This document shows positions 1 to 15,000 of a stretch of 64,000 bases of DNA, in pieces. This stretch comes from Bilabrum cf. latius (Eukaryota; Bigyra: Bicosoecida; Bigyra; Bicosoecida): the NCBI GenBank assembly GCA_965178125.1, contig OZ237740.1:930001-994000 (forward strand), given 5' to 3'. A program made the translations under genes and the position numbers. Numbering within the stretch: position 1 is the stretch's first letter; every line of letters starts with the position of its first letter. The notes below the pieces were generated by a model. That model was not told the origin of the DNA. It did no database searches and was given only the letters and a program-made list of their open reading frames with translations.

Positions 1-3000
1 AGTGACAAGCTCTTGGAGCACTTCTTGCTCCTTCTCTTGCTGTTTTTCCTGCTCACGTTCCTGGGTGACTTCCTGCTGACTCACTAGCTCTCCGTCAAAC
101 CCAACGATCCGAGCTGCTGCGTATTCGACAGCAGCGTCTCCTCCCAGCACATCGTCACCATCTGCAGTCCCTTCATCATCGGCGGCAGTTTTGCTCTCGG
201 CTGCACCAGATGAAGCATGCTGCTGCTCCTACAACTCTCGCTGCCTCTCCCTGGCAGCTCTTATTCTGCGCTGCAGGCTGCTATCTCGGGAACTTTGAGC
301 GTCCGCTACGGCCAGGAGAATAACGTCCCGAGCCGCCGTTCTCGCGTCCCTGAGCGCCTCAGACGCATATCCTCGCATGGTTGTATCATCCCCAACAATA
401 TCGCGCCACTCATGGAGCATTCTCTCTAGCTTCTGCGCGAATCCGATCGGAGGCTCGATAACGGCCGGCACATCGAACTCGAGGGGGTCCAAGAACGCCT
501 CCACGCACCGCGAGAGTAGTTTCTGCCGCTTGTCCACCCCAATGAGAACGTCAGATCGCTTCAGGTCGTAGCGTGTCAGCTTCTTCTAGGGCATACTATG
601 GGCAAGCTTCTTCCTCGCGAGTCTACTTCTGGATCCACCAGACCTGAAGCTGCTGGTGGAGCCCCCAGACCCAACGCCAGTCAAGTAGGTGTCATCTGGC
701 GACTGAGAACCGAATTTTTCTTGGAGCAACTCTTTCGTCCCAGTGTCTGCATGGTACTCGGTGAGAGCGCGCGAATCAGCGAACCTAGTGACAAGTGGCA
801 TCAGCCTAGCACCCTGGAACATCCTTTCGTACGACAACAGGAAGGGGGTAGGCGGCCGGAGCCCGGGCGTGTCGATCAGTGGGAAGAAGGCCTGCATGTG
901 GGTGTGCCAGCCCAGGAACCCACTGGCTATGTTGCCAAAAGATCGATCGCTCGAGCCGTCGGAACCAGCTGCACTAGCAACGGGCACTGCCGCAGCGCCC
1001 CCAGAAGCTGCACCTGCACCGCTGCTCGGTCCTGATTCATGCGACAGTATCTCCAAGATTGCCTAGGCCAGCATCGCCCTGGACGGTGGGTGGAGCACCG
1101 TTGCACCCGAAGCACCCTCCTCAGAGTCGCCGTAGCCAGAGCTTTGCGCCCCCTGGCGGAACGCGCGCAGCATCCTGTCTCGCAGCGCCGTCAGCTATTC
1201 GCTAGACTCAGCATCTCCACGAATAAGCGTTCGCAGTGTTCTATCCCTCACGCGATTACCCACTTCGCGTTGCATGGCGTCATTGTTGAATATAATGCCA
1301 TCGTCTCCGCTGAGCGTGAGTGGCTCGCCTGAACACAAACCGGGCGGTCCGCTCTCCCTTGCCTTCCGGCCGTCATGCGCGGCCAGGTACAGCTGGCGCT
1401 CGACCAAGAAGGGTGGCAGCGGCTCCGACCGCAGCGTCTTGAGCGCTTTCTGCCTCCAAATGTTGGTAAGCCGTAGCTAGCACAGGGACAGATGCTGCAT
1501 GTGCTCCGAGCGAATGGACTTGGTGACCAGCCAGGCCACCACATCGCGCGGCAGGAAGCCGGTGTCCGACACCTCTCGCACCCTAGACAGCACCTCTGGA
1601 ATTACAGCAACGCTGAGTTTTTGTCCTTGCCCCAGACCGCGCATCCGATAGCAGCCCTGTGCCATGTCACGGAGAGTCATGTCATTGGACAAAGTGACCA
1701 CGGCCCGGGCATCGAGGCCCTGCTTGATGTCTTGGCCAGTGGTGTGGGCGTGGTCAAATACCACAAATCGCGCGTGCGGCGCAAGGCCGCAGTCCTGGAG
1801 CGGAATGGTGCGACCGCTCGCTCGCATTACCGCCATCTGTCTACCAGCGTTGTCGATGAACACGCAGCCCTTGAACCGGGGACGCAGCTTGCTCAGAATG
1901 AAACGAGCTGCCTGTTCGTTCGACATTCCAGTGATCAGAGCCCCCGTGTCGATCACCGCATTGTACGGCGGATCTGCTTGCGCGATTGATGTGAGCAGGC
2001 TCTTGACAGACCAATCATCCAGGCTGCCTTCGAACACCCCGATGATACCGCTGTCTGTAAGCGTCCGGAGGATCTTTGCCTCGCTACCCGGCTCGTACTC
2101 ACACGTCATGCCACGGGGAAGCAGGTCATTCGGCGTACCAGAGAAGCCCAGTCGCCTCGCAAACAACTGCTCGCCAACGATATCAACCCCTGTTGCCATG
2201 ATCTTCACCTTTTGGTGATGCATCACTGCGGGGAACACATGTTTGCGCAAGAAATGGGATATAATTGCGGGAGAGTCGCACAGCACCTCATGGACAGCCA
2301 TCGTCTGCACCTGATTTCCCATGTCGATCAGCGGAAGCGGAAGCACGCCAGCGACGCGAGAGCGGTTCCCACCAGTGCTCCATGAGTCGTTTCCAGATCC
2401 AATTAGCACATCGAGGCTGCGCACGCGTTTCTTTCCACCCCTGCTGCGCTTGCTACTTGCTCCACCGGTCGAGCCGTCAGCACTTGAGCCTCTTTCGGTA
2501 ATGTCAAACTCCCCGCCTGAGCTCCCTCGTCGGCGGAGCGAGACGGTGCCCTCCTCACCGCCACCTAGCCCAAGCGACGGCATGCGAAGCAGCGTAGGGG
2601 CAGGCATCTGCGCAACATCATCATCTGTAACAGTGGCGGTGGAATCCTGCCTTGACATTGGCTGCAACGCCAAGCCCTCCCCATCCGCGTCGCCTACAAC
2701 CCCAGCCCCAGAATCCGCTGCAAGCTGCTTGGCCTGCGTCTCCTTGCGGAACGCCTCCCTAGCTGATTCTGCCCGGCGCGCCTGCTCCAACCACGACATG
2801 AATAGTCTGCTAGATGGCCGTTCATCGGGCCGGCCTTGCTCACGAGACATGGAGAGTCGCAAACTCTGCACCACGCTGTGGCAGTCTTCGTACCTCAGTC
2901 CCTCGTACCTGTACGCCAAGTAGCTAAGGCAAATCAGCACGTCCTGGTGTGAGAACTCTGAAGTGGGTGATGGCTGCTCCTTGCCGAGGAACGGTACGGC

Positions 3001-6000
3001 GAGCACCGCACGCGGAGTCAGGTGGCCCATCGGGTCTCGCTCCATGAAACCAGGGTCACCTTGTTGCAGCAGACCATAAGACACGCGGTCTACCTTACTG
3101 AGCGCATGCGGAATATACAGATTCAGCAGATCCCTGTTCAAGTTCAGCAACCGGATAGTCTTGCCTGAGCTGCGGGACATGAGCAGCTCGGATTCCTAGG
3201 AGCGGGATCCAGCCTCGCCTGACACGTACTTGAGAGCGGCTCGGATCACAAGGGGGTCAAGCTTGGAAGAAGTCACCTCGACGGCCTCGATTCGCTTCAG
3301 AGCATCATCTGCCGCGATTCCGTCCGCGTCCTTTTCGCTCGCATCTGCCGAAGTCGCTGCGGTTTTCCCCGGATCGCTTGCAGCGGTTGTGGAGATCAAC
3401 CAGTCCTCGCCGACGCACTCCTGCTCGAGCACCCACAGCAGTGACCACCTGGCTAGCTCCGGGAGCAGTTTCCGCTGGTACCACTACTTGTCTAGCAGGA
3501 CAACGTGTGGCACCGTCTGCACTGCGAGCTGTCTCACACCGTCTCGAAGGGTGTCGCGCATGCGCAGCAACAGCTCGGACGCATTGGAAGCAGTGCCTGT
3601 CGCACCCTAAAGCACAGGAAAATCCTCTGGCGAGTCGCCGTCGGCTGCGTCCCCAAGCACACCGGCAGGAAGCACGATGCGGGCAGCTGCAACGGTCTTC
3701 TCTGCAACATCACCGGAAGCACCAGACTTTGACTTGTCGTCGTCTTCGGCACTGGGCTTCCCTCCATCTGATCCGCTGCCAGACAGCTGCTCGCTGTACT
3801 GCGACGAAAGTGGTGGTACCTCAGGGGGATTCCCGCCCTCGGCAAGCGTCTCGGGCGAGCAACACGCCAAGAGCCCAGAGAGGATCCAAATTGGCATCAG
3901 CCATCGCTCTGGGCTAAGAAACAAGGGGTACTTCCTGTTCAGCGGAAAGTTCAGCTCGCTCTTCAGCGGTTGCACCACGAGATCCACTTCGTCCACGAGC
4001 ACGAGTCCGTTGTTATCCTTCGACCAAAGGCTCAAGATCTGACGGAGTGCCTCCGCACAGGCTTCAGTTGCCGTCAAACGCAAAGATTCCTCTTCGAGAT
4101 CATTTGCTAGATCCTCGCTCGTTTCTCGTATTTCAGATGGTGGCACAAACGCATGAGGTGGGGCCGAGCGCAAGTCCTGCATCATGTCCACGTACTGTAG
4201 CATGGCAGATTTGACAGCCTCAGGAGGGGCAATTACGATCGAGCCCCTGCGACGAGCCATGTCCAGTCGCTCCCATAGACGCCAGAGCATGTCGTGGTAC
4301 TTGCTGAGCTTCAAGCGACCCATCTGTGCGGCACTTGCTGAGACAACAACTGGGTAAACCTTGCCCTGCAGCTCTGTCCACACGTTTCTATCATCCCATA
4401 CCTAGGCGACCACAAAACCACGACTCGACAGAATGTCTTGAATCGGAGACTTTCCTGACTCTGCCACGCGTCGCTCCTCCCTCGTCCTGCGAGTGAGTGT
4501 GAACTCGGGCTCCACCACCAATGACTGCACCCCGGCGTCATGATCAGGGAGAGGACCTTGCTCCCCTTGCAGCTGAGGAATGACGAAGCGTTCGAACTCG
4601 AACGTGATCACCATTCTGTTAAAGAATGGCGCTGCAACCACTGATCTAAGCATGCGCCTTGACATGTCCAGCAGCGACGAGGGCACAACCGACGTCACCA
4701 AGGACTTCCCGTCACTCAAGCTTATGGCCAGCGCAGGCTGAATGACACTCGACTTCCCCAGGCCCATGATCGCCTAGATGATTCTAGATGGCGACTGCGA
4801 GCTCTGTGCCGATTCGAGGAAGGCATCGATCATCTCGACCTGCCTCCCGCGGAGCACGAAACCCGTCACAAGCTCCATAGCGAGGTACCGCGGATCAAAT
4901 GTCCATATGCAACGCCTAGAGTCCACCTGTCGCATGTACTGTCGTTTGCCAGAAATAAAAGAGGCAGCAGCGACCGATTTCGCTCTCGTGACCTTCACAT
5001 CTCCATCCAGGCTTGCACATGCAGACTGAAGCCAACCTTGCAGCGCACGATTTGATGCCTCGCTAGCAAGCACAGCTGCTTGCTGCGGTGCGTCCTGCAA
5101 GGCCCCGAGAACTACCGCGCAACCTTCTCGAGACTCAATCGCAGTTCCAATCCGAGCCTCTGCTGGCTTCTGAGGCAAGCCAGCAGTCTCTGCAGCTGAG
5201 CTGGAGCCAGCAGCTACCAGCAGCCGCTCCCAGTCCATAACTGGTGTCGTTGCGAGTAAACTGCCCACAGTATCACGCTGTCTTTTCCTCACAACGGAGT
5301 AGGCGTCTGTCATGGTGGCTTCACCTGCAGCTGCACCACTGCTGCTGGCTGGAAGTGGCTGGGAGGCCCCACCGTAGGCGAGGAATACCCGGACCCAGCT
5401 TCGCATCTTTCTGAGTCCTGATGCTGCATTGAACGGCAGGGAGTCCAGCTCTGGCTTCGAAAACTCGATCTTAACGCTGTCAAGATTGACCAACCTGTCT
5501 TCGGATGCCATTTGCGGTATCAATGCGCGCTGCACCTCCGATCTAGGGGGCCGTACCATCGCTGCCGGATCAATGTCACCCCAACCCTGCGCAGCAACCA
5601 CGCCCGAGGCAATGAGCTCGGGTAGCTCCGCTGTAATCCTGTTCCAAACGCTATCAATGATTATTCCTTCCAGCTGACGGCGCACTCCCCTTACCGCGTC
5701 TCTGCACTGCCTGGCTTGTTCGCCTCGCAAGGCGACTGCAGTGAGCACGGCAACAGCCTCTACCACAGTATCCACGGACTCGCTGGACAAGGACGGGTTC
5801 CATTGCCTGGAGACGATGCTTCGAGAGTTCGTCAAAAGCGTGGAAATAATCCTGCTGTATGTTGGTGGCGCCCGTTCCGACGAAGTGTGCTGCAACCGAA
5901 GCATGGCATTCCTTGTCACGGTGCCCTCATCTCGTGGGCCATCCGACCCATCCTGTGCGCCGGGACTAACGTTTTCTTGCTCGTTTTCGCTTGAATTTGC

Positions 6001-9000
6001 ATCTTGACCCGCCCCGCTGGACGTGCCAAATTGTGGTGTGCTGCACTGCACCAGCATTTCAACCATTTGCTCCGTGGTGAGGCTGCTGTCGGACTCTGCA
6101 ATGAGCTGCAAGCGAGCCTCAAGCCGGATTAGACCCTCGCGCGCTCGAGCAAGATCATCTGCTGCTTCTTGGAATGAAGAGCCTCCAGAGCTCGACTATT
6201 CGTCTGAGCCAAGCCCGGCGATCCGCTTGGAAATATCCTTAGCTTTATCAATGAGGGTCTAAGCGGCAACGCAGACCGAGTCGTCTGCACTGCGCAACAA
6301 CCTCTGCATGGCAGAAGCATTCGACTCTGCCGATCGCTCTGCATCTGCCTTAAATCGTTCCATCATGGCCTGGCCCACCGCCGACTTTAGCTCGGGCATC
6401 TTTGAAACGTCAAAGGGGACATTCCTGGAGAACTCGCCGCCGCGATGAGACGAGTTGCCAGGCGCAGGCACCTTTACAATCAAACTATCGGCTACGTGTG
6501 ATGGCCTGTCCTCCATCGAGTCTTCTCCTGCTATACAAGACAGAAGACCCTGTCCATGCAAACCAGTTGCGCCTCTCGTGTCAAGAAGTCTATCGCGGAT
6601 ATCACCGATCTTGGTTGCAAATTCGGACGAGTCGTCCGTCATTTCCACTGCAGAGTCTCCAGCTCGCAGCGCGATCTTCTGGCTGTCGCGTAGCGAGTCC
6701 ATCGCAAAGGGTCTCTGCATCGGCTCCTGGGCAAGCACCTCGTCCACGTTCATGGCAGCGAGAGGTTGCCGTGGCGCGAAGAAAGGCTACTCCGCAGGCT
6801 TCTCCTGCGTAATTTCTCCCGAGAAGAACATGTCGAGCGCGTGCAGTGCTAGGTTCCTGCATGCTCCAAAGAGGCGCAGGTCCCATTTGCTGATCTTTCG
6901 GCCTTGCACATCGGGCAGCTCAATGTCCTGGCCCAGGATAGTGAGTTCTTCCAGCCGATCCTGCAGGGGGGCCCGCAGCATGTCCTAAACCTTTGCTGCA
7001 GCGTGCAGGATACTGGGTGGGGGACGGGTCAGTACGAACGTGTTTATCACGGTACTCATCCCTGGAATGTCGGTAAGCGGTAATCCCAATCCGTCCCATC
7101 CTGAAAGTTTGAGACCACGGGAGGCGACAGACCGGTCACCAGCAGCATACCGCTCAGCTGCCCGCATCAGGGCAATCCCGATGCAGCCCATGGCGGAGTC
7201 TCTACCGCCACCATATTTGGCCAAGTGAGACACCTAAAACCGAAGCATGAACGCCCGCATCAGCGCTAGAGGCACCTCAAAGTCGTCTGCGGTAGGCTCT
7301 CGACCAATGGGCTCTCTGACTCCCATCCTCGAGTCGTCCATGTAGTCAGCATCCACGTCGTCTGCACTGGGTGCGGGCTCGCCTGGGGCTCCAATGCTCC
7401 CGGGCGCAGCCACACCCCGCGTATCTCGGCACTTGCGAAGCCATGACAGGTCAATCGCTCCGAAGAAAGCGGCCAACTCCTTGTCGCTGGAAGGATCCAC
7501 GATCGACTGGATTGCCCGACCGCATCCGGCATTATCAGTGTGCTTCGAGGGCACGTAGTCGCGCAGTTGCCCCACTAGATACGCGGTGATGACCAGCACG
7601 CTGCTGCCTCTGACAGTGTCAGGTAGGTCGGAAGGCTTAGTATCCCTATCTTGGCCGGTAATGCGATGGTACAAGCCGCTGTCCTTGTGCCTTTGCTTGA
7701 CAGCGTCCAGGTGGCGCTTGAAGTGCATGAAGGACTTCTGCTCCAAGTGCCGCCCACCATCGTTCTGCACCGCTTTCTCAAAGAAGAAGTAGCTGCCCGG
7801 ATGACCCGCTAGAACATCGGCAGGAAAGTGCTCGGCGCCCTGTAGGCACATCGCGTCATCAACCTCAAGGCACCTTGCAAGAGAATTACGACCCAACGCC
7901 TCCTCTAGAGAAGCCAAACTAGTAGCCTCAGGAACCATGCCGGGCATCTTGCAGCCGCGAGCAGCCTCGTATGAGCGAACTGCGTGCTCAGCGAGTCCTG
8001 CCCTAGGTCGCTCGAGAGCTGCATGGCTTACACTGCTGTGCGCCTTTGCGCTCCAGACCAAGGCTTTTCGCGCACCGGTTCTGCTAGCCGCTGCTGACTC
8101 GAGCTCGCCCGAAATCTCATGAAGGACGGGAGCCACCGGCAGAACAGCTCCAATGCTGACTATTCCTGCGCTAGACCAGCCATCAGACAAACCCGATGCA
8201 ATCCTCAGCTGCGGGTCGGCTCTGACCACGACAGACACGCCATCAAATAGCAGTGTGGTCTGTTCATCACCGTAGTTCATCGATCCGCGGCCCCGAATCC
8301 CAGTAGGTGCACTCCGCATGCCAAGCATGTAATTCGCAGTTGAAGGTGATCTCACTAGGGGTTGCGTAAGGCCCTCATCCAAGAACACGGCGGCAGTCCC
8401 ACACGATGACTGCTTTACCTGAAGGGCGACCCTCTTTGCCCCCGGGATGCGCACGTTCAGCACGCCCTCGGCGACCTGCAGGGGAGCTCCTGCTCCAAAC
8501 CCGATGACGGACTCCTGCGGGATCAACGTGAGCTCTTCAGGAGAGCGATGGCTAGTCCAAGCAATCTCGTCCTTGGTTCGCTGGTCTGCAAGCTGCCAAC
8601 GGCGCTGGCGAAGCGCTTGGAGAAGCACGGGCCTACCCTTTGCAGCAATGGGAAACATCCCACCCTTGTGCATGTCCATCTCTTCATCGATCGTGAGCCT
8701 GGCATGCTGAGCGACTTCATCGAAACACTCATAGTATAGCTCCAGCTTGAACTCCGTCATGCTGCTTGCAAGGTGTCTGGCTGACACGGCATAGTCTGTG
8801 GCTCCTATTCGGTTTCCCGCAACGGCAGGTGGAACGGAGGTGTGCTGGTCTACGTTGCCACCAGCGTTCGTAATACTGGTGACGAGGTTCTTCGATCGAA
8901 TGGCCTCGAATCGCTACAGCCGCAGCATGGCAGCAACAACGTCAGGATGCGTGTTTAGCTTCAGGTTAGCATCAGAAGTTACTTCTGCAATCGCGTTGGC

Positions 9001-12000
9001 GTCATCCATCGTTTGCACGTCGTCGACCTCGCACTGTTGAATAAACTCGTGAGCAGCCCTCGTGTCTCCCGCTAGCAAAGCGTTCTGAACCATGAATGCA
9101 GCTGCTGCAACGTTGGGACTCAGCACGTACTGCAAAGAGTGGTGCATTTCGGTGAGTTGCACCTTGCGACGTGACGTCTGGACATCACCAATCACCGCCT
9201 CGCGAGCTGTTTGCAACGGCATGCGTTCGATCGAATGCACGATTGAGCTGCAAACAGGTGAGAGGATGCTTATCTTGCCCGTTTCGTTGCCTAACACGAT
9301 AGAGAATGGCAGATGCCTCAGCACACCGCCAATCTGAGGCGGCCGCTTGTTGCTGAGATACTGGCCCGAAAGCTCCCTGCAGGACACTCGCCATGGCGTC
9401 TTCTCTTGGCAGTTGACTGTGCCTTTCCCGGCTTTTCCAAGCTGCAAACTAGTGATTGTAGACGGCTGGACATCAAAGTTAAGCTCGAGGCGAGGAAGTT
9501 CGATGTGAGTGACAGCGACGGTATCGCCATACGTCCGGCTGGCGGCTCCTTTGGACCAGTACAGCACGTGCCCAGGGCGTTCGATTCGACTGAAGCAACG
9601 GGCTAGTCTCCCCATGGCGCTGTCATCAGGACTGTGCTGCGTGGCAATCAGCATCTCACAATCTACAGCAAGGCCGTAGGCGGGAGGAGCAGCGCGCAGT
9701 CTCGTGGCGGCCCAGAATTTCACAAAATCAGCGAACTAAAACCGCCTAACTTGCGCCTCTACGTCAAAACCAAAGTACTCGCGCTGCTTTGAGTCACTCG
9801 CCGGTCTCGTATCTGCCAATGCGGAGGCTGCCCCGCCATCTACGCCGGATTCTACGGGTAAAAGAGCCTAGCCATTCGATTCTACGAGATGCTTGGAACA
9901 GGCGGGCGGTGAGGCAAGTGGCACAGGGGTCGGGGTGAGCTCAAGCACCACAACGGTATGTCTGACATGCTGCGGGGCCCTCGGTGCAGGATAACCAACC
10001 AAGGTTACTCTCTGCGGCGGCGCCTAGAAGCACTGCTCTGCTTGATCAAGAAGGCCAATACCCTTGGACCTGGCTTGGGCTGCAAGGGTGGCAGCCTGAG
10101 CCTGGCTCCTGTCTCCAGCACTAGAGCCAGCAACATCAACGGGCTGCTGCAGTCTTGTCTGCTACTTTTCAATCTCCGGAAGGGAAGCGAGAACTGGATT
10201 TTGGACGTCTTCCACTGCATCTCTGACGCGGAAGAAAGTGTACTACGTCGCTAAAGCCGATGGAATGGCACCGATCAGGTGGCTCGGTTCGATGAGCTCT
10301 TCTGCACCAACGAGGCGCTCGATCGATGCCACGGTCGCTCGCTTGCTGGCTCTTTCAATGGTTGCACGCGGAAGCAGTAGATCTGCCGATTGAGATGACT
10401 TACGAAGCTTGCCGTCTGCAGCTGGTGGGGCGAGCTAGTCGGGGATCGAGGCGCTCTTCGCAGCGGATCCAGCTCCAGCTGATGGAGACCTATCCTTTGA
10501 GTCATCGATCTCATCTTCATCTTCCCCTATTTCGATTGCTTTGGAAGCCGTTGCTGAGCTTAGCAGCGCAGCTTGTCCTGCAAGGCCAACAATCTCGCGC
10601 CGTACCGTGGCACCGCCAAGGTTCGTACCGTTCGAGGTCATCATGCCGCTTCTGTGCCACTGGGTGTACGGCGCATTCATTTCCATGTGATACCCTATGC
10701 CCGATGCCCGATGCCTGCACTCTTCTGAATACAAGACTCGACGGAGTGTCAGTCTGTCGTCAGGATCAAGGGAAGACACGCCACGCGTGCAATCGCTCTC
10801 AAAGCACAAGGTGCGCTTGAAGTGTCTGGCCACCTCCATGAGCCTAAACACCCTCACGCGTCGTTGTGGATTGCTAGAAATCTCAATGTCGAACCAGAAT
10901 CCGTCTACAAGGGAAGACACGCCACGCGGCAGGCCGGTCTTCCCGCAACTCGGATTGCCAAAGAGGATCACGCGTCCGTCCAGCTCTTCTCTGTGGCTTG
11001 CCACTGACGAAACAGAGCCGCCTGTCAATGTTTTCTGCGTGGATTTGGCGATGGCTTCGGGCAACCCATCGCTCATCCAAGCCCGAATGAACCGGTTGGG
11101 CTCAATGTTGAACATGGCAGCCACTCGTTCGTTGGGGCACGGTACCTCGTTGTAGGCATCGCGAGCATTCAGCCTGAGGTCGAATAGGCGGCCGAGCCAC
11201 CCACAGAGTTTCGGGTCATACTCACTCGTAAAGCGCATATTTCTGTAGTAGGCCACCCCACCACGCACCACTGGCATGCCATATGCAGTCACTGGCACAG
11301 TCGCACAATTATCATCGCCAGCCGGCGCGTAGCCTTGCGGGCGCACATGCTCCTGCACAATCGAGGCCTGCACACCCTAGGGCTGGGTCCCAATGTTGCC
11401 GCGCGATCGCCGAAGAGTTGCATCCGTCCGGCTCACCTCTCGTCTTAAAGGGCTTGGAAGCAGCAGCGGGGCTCGCATGGACGCGGGATGCGGCGCAGAT
11501 CCGGACGGGTTTGGCTGAGTCGAGCCATGGGCCAGCGCTGGATTCTTCCACAGGTCCACCGTGTACAGGTGGTTCTTAAACCGGAACGTGTACTGCCGCA
11601 TGTTCTCAGTCTCCTTGACGAGGGCACCAAGCATGGTATGCATTGCTGATTGCAGCCCTGGCACCCGCGACTTGAGCAAGGCAATTGGGGCTGAGTTCTC
11701 GACCTCTGTCGGAACCTTGCTGACGCTGGATCCCCGCATCCTCAGCTCTCCTGTCTGCAGGTTCACCTGCGTGCTGCCCGTACCGTCCACAAAGGTACCC
11801 CCCACCTGAGATCGGCCCTGCTGTGCGTTCTCAAGAGCTTTCCTGGCCTGCTCGCGGATTGCTTCACCTTCGTCATCCAGCAGACTCAGCGCCATGTCCT
11901 CGTCGTTGTTGCACCGGGACAAGGCGATCTCACTCGCTGCCACTAGCTCTGCTGCCATCCGGCTACGGTAGGACTCGTCCGACTCGGCCAGGTCTTCAGC

Positions 12001-15000
12001 CGAGTTCTCTCCTCCAGCAGGTGGTGCCTCCTGACTTTTTGATTCGGATGTGCCGCTACCACTACCACTTGCAGCAGTGGACACCACAGCCGCCTCTTCG
12101 CGCGCAAAGCGTCTACGCAGCAGCTGTCCCAGGCGCAGTGCCGCCGGGGCGCACACTGGCGACTCCACATCAATCCCGAAGCCCCACTGCGCCTGCACAC
12201 CCTGCTAGACTGCAAAGCTTAGGTTGCATCGCAGGCGTATCACACACCGGTCCGCAGGAATCACGAGAGGGGGCACGTTGCCGACGCCGGGCCATCGTGA
12301 TGCGTTACCATGCCCAGGCATCTGCGTGCCAGAGTATCCCTGCACATTTCCCCACACAGCAGAGGCCGTCTCATCTCGAAAGAAGTGGATCTTGTCTTGA
12401 GGGGAGAGGGAAGTCTTCGGGTCGAACCGGATTACGAGATAGGACGCACCTGGCGACCGCACGGTCATCATCATGTCCTCATAGAATCGGTACGGGTGAG
12501 GACTGTCGAGCCGTTGCTTGCACACAAAGCGGGCCGAAGTTTCGGGCATCCATAGGGGCTCTGGAGCAGGCGGTTGCAGCAGAGCAGCAGATGTCAGGGT
12601 TTCACACATCTGGGAGCGCTCCCCGGCCGATGCCTCGGATGCCCGCTGACAGATGAGCTCCCGGAGCTTTTGCAGCATCTCAAACGGCAAGGAGCCGCCC
12701 AGTCCCCGGAAGGTCTGCATGCCATGCAGGCTCCCGGTGGTGACGCTTGTGTGGTAGCCCTCCGGGTCCACGGCTTGCAAGGACCGAGGCTGGCGGTTGT
12801 TTTGAGCGCGTCGAAAGGTGTTCTGACTGAACTGTGTGACTCCACCCGGGTAATTGGCGCTTAAGTTGCCACGCATAGAGTCGCCCTTGTAGTACTTGGA
12901 CCTCGTGCGAACAGCAGCAGCCGATGCGACCACATGAGTAAGGTCGACCATAGTGAGCTTGGAGGGACTCAGGTGCTGGACAACTACGGCGAGGTGCACG
13001 CGAATCTCTGCAATTGTATCCGCGTGGCTCTATCGCGCCGACGCTGACAGTCTCCCTGGCTGGCTAGACTTTGAAGTGCTCTGCGGGGGTTTGGCATTGC
13101 CGCCCTGCGCACTTCGTCCACCGCGCACTCCTCCTAGAGCAGCGAGCCTGCCTCGCTGCTGCTCTGCAGCAGAACCACCAGCCGCTCCAGCACCGCCCGC
13201 CTGTTGCAACTATTGAAGCTATCGCTGCTGCATCCCTCCCGTCACTGTGATATTCGCATGAAGCCCGTCGTAGTCATCTTCGTCATAGCTGTCATCGTCG
13301 TCGTAATCGTATTCATCGCCATTGACTTGGATGCCATTCATATTAGTCGGAGGACCTGCCGCCTTACTCTCATCCCCCGCGTTACTGTTTGATCCACTCG
13401 CGATGTCCTCATCCGCCACATCATCGGCTGCTCCGGCGGCTTCGCCGAACATGGCCTTCATGTTGCGGTCCAGGAGCAGCAGCAGCTTCCGCCTCGCCGC
13501 CCCCATTGTCCACAAGCGGATGCGCTCTAGGGCTCGGAAGGCCTCGGCGGGGCGCGTGCCATCCGGCAGAACGCACCGCGAGTCCTTCAGAACTGCGGGT
13601 GAGAGGTGCTTGCTTTGCACCCACGCATATGCCACGTCGAGGATCAGCACCAGAGCGCCCTCTACCCTAGACAGATTTTGGATCATGTACATGAGGATAG
13701 GCAGCGTGCTACTTGCGGTATCGGCGGTACAAAGGCCATCCACCTCATGTGCAAGCTGCAAAAGCGGCGTCACGATGCCTGCAGGAGCGTGCTTTAGCTC
13801 GTTCACCAAGATGCCTTCCCGTGTGCCCAGACTCGCTCGTTCCTGGTTAGACAGTAATGGAACAGACTACACTTCTTCTGAGCCGGGGACGTACGGGATC
13901 GCAGGCTCCTGGTCGTTGCGGCCCGCGCCGCTGGAAGCTGCTCCGCTTGACGAGGCCATTGCCCCAGCTTGGGACAGGGCGCGCGCCACTGCAGAAGAGG
14001 AGGAGGACGTGGCTCCGGGCCGCGCATCCCTGAGATCGGCAGCTGCCTGCCTTGCGGACGTATACAGCGTAGCGCCCCGCGCAGCCGCAACTTTTGGGTC
14101 GAAAAACTCCCTCGGCTGGTAAAGCAGATGCTCGATGAGGCCCCTCACAACGTGCGAGCTGCAGATCGCTGACGCCCCGCGCCTCGCGATAAACCTCAGG
14201 ATCAGAGGCACTCTAATGTATGGTACGCACATGAGGCACATAATGTGCTCTACGTCTTGCTGCGACAGGCTCCCGCCCAGTGTGGGCATCTTGGGTGATC
14301 GCACAACCACGTCCTCGCTGTGCGTCCACTTGAATGCACCGTACGATTCAAACCCTTCGGGTCGGACGATTCGCAACGGGTCGCGAGCCGTCAACTCACG
14401 ACCATCTTCAGGATTGGCATCAAGTCCAAGCATGCCACCGATCCGCTACAATAGTGTTCTCCCAGACCGGGCAGCTGCACGCTCTCGTGCCTGGTGGTCT
14501 AGCCACTCATCCGTCCAGGGCCCCTTGCTGTTGGCCGACATCAAGAAGCGCAGAGGGGAGCCCACTAGGCTGTGTACGTCAGCGTTTACCATGTTTGGTA
14601 CGATCTGGACAGGACTCGTGTTGCGGAGCGACTTGTAGGTGATACCAACCGTCGACGCGGAAATTGACTGGCGCTCGAGCAGCCTGATGTGCGGAACCTG
14701 GTAGTGATCGTTCGGTGGACTGAACAGTGAGGTGCGTGCACCCTGGTGGGCAGTCATGCAGAGCGCGGCTATCTGTCCTGGAAGGCACAGCAGGTCCTAG
14801 AACCCATGCTGCCCGGCGCTGGCCCAGTCAAAGACGAGCGCAGCCACGACCCTTTCCGTAACGTACAAGTTCTCATTCGGCGGGTCGTCCTGCATGCCCC
14901 GAAAACCCGTACGAATCGTAAGCCCGCGCGGGCCTCCTGCTTGCAGAAACTGCCGGCGGATAGTAGTAGGCAGATGTTCTTCAGGGAAGTCGAAAGAACT

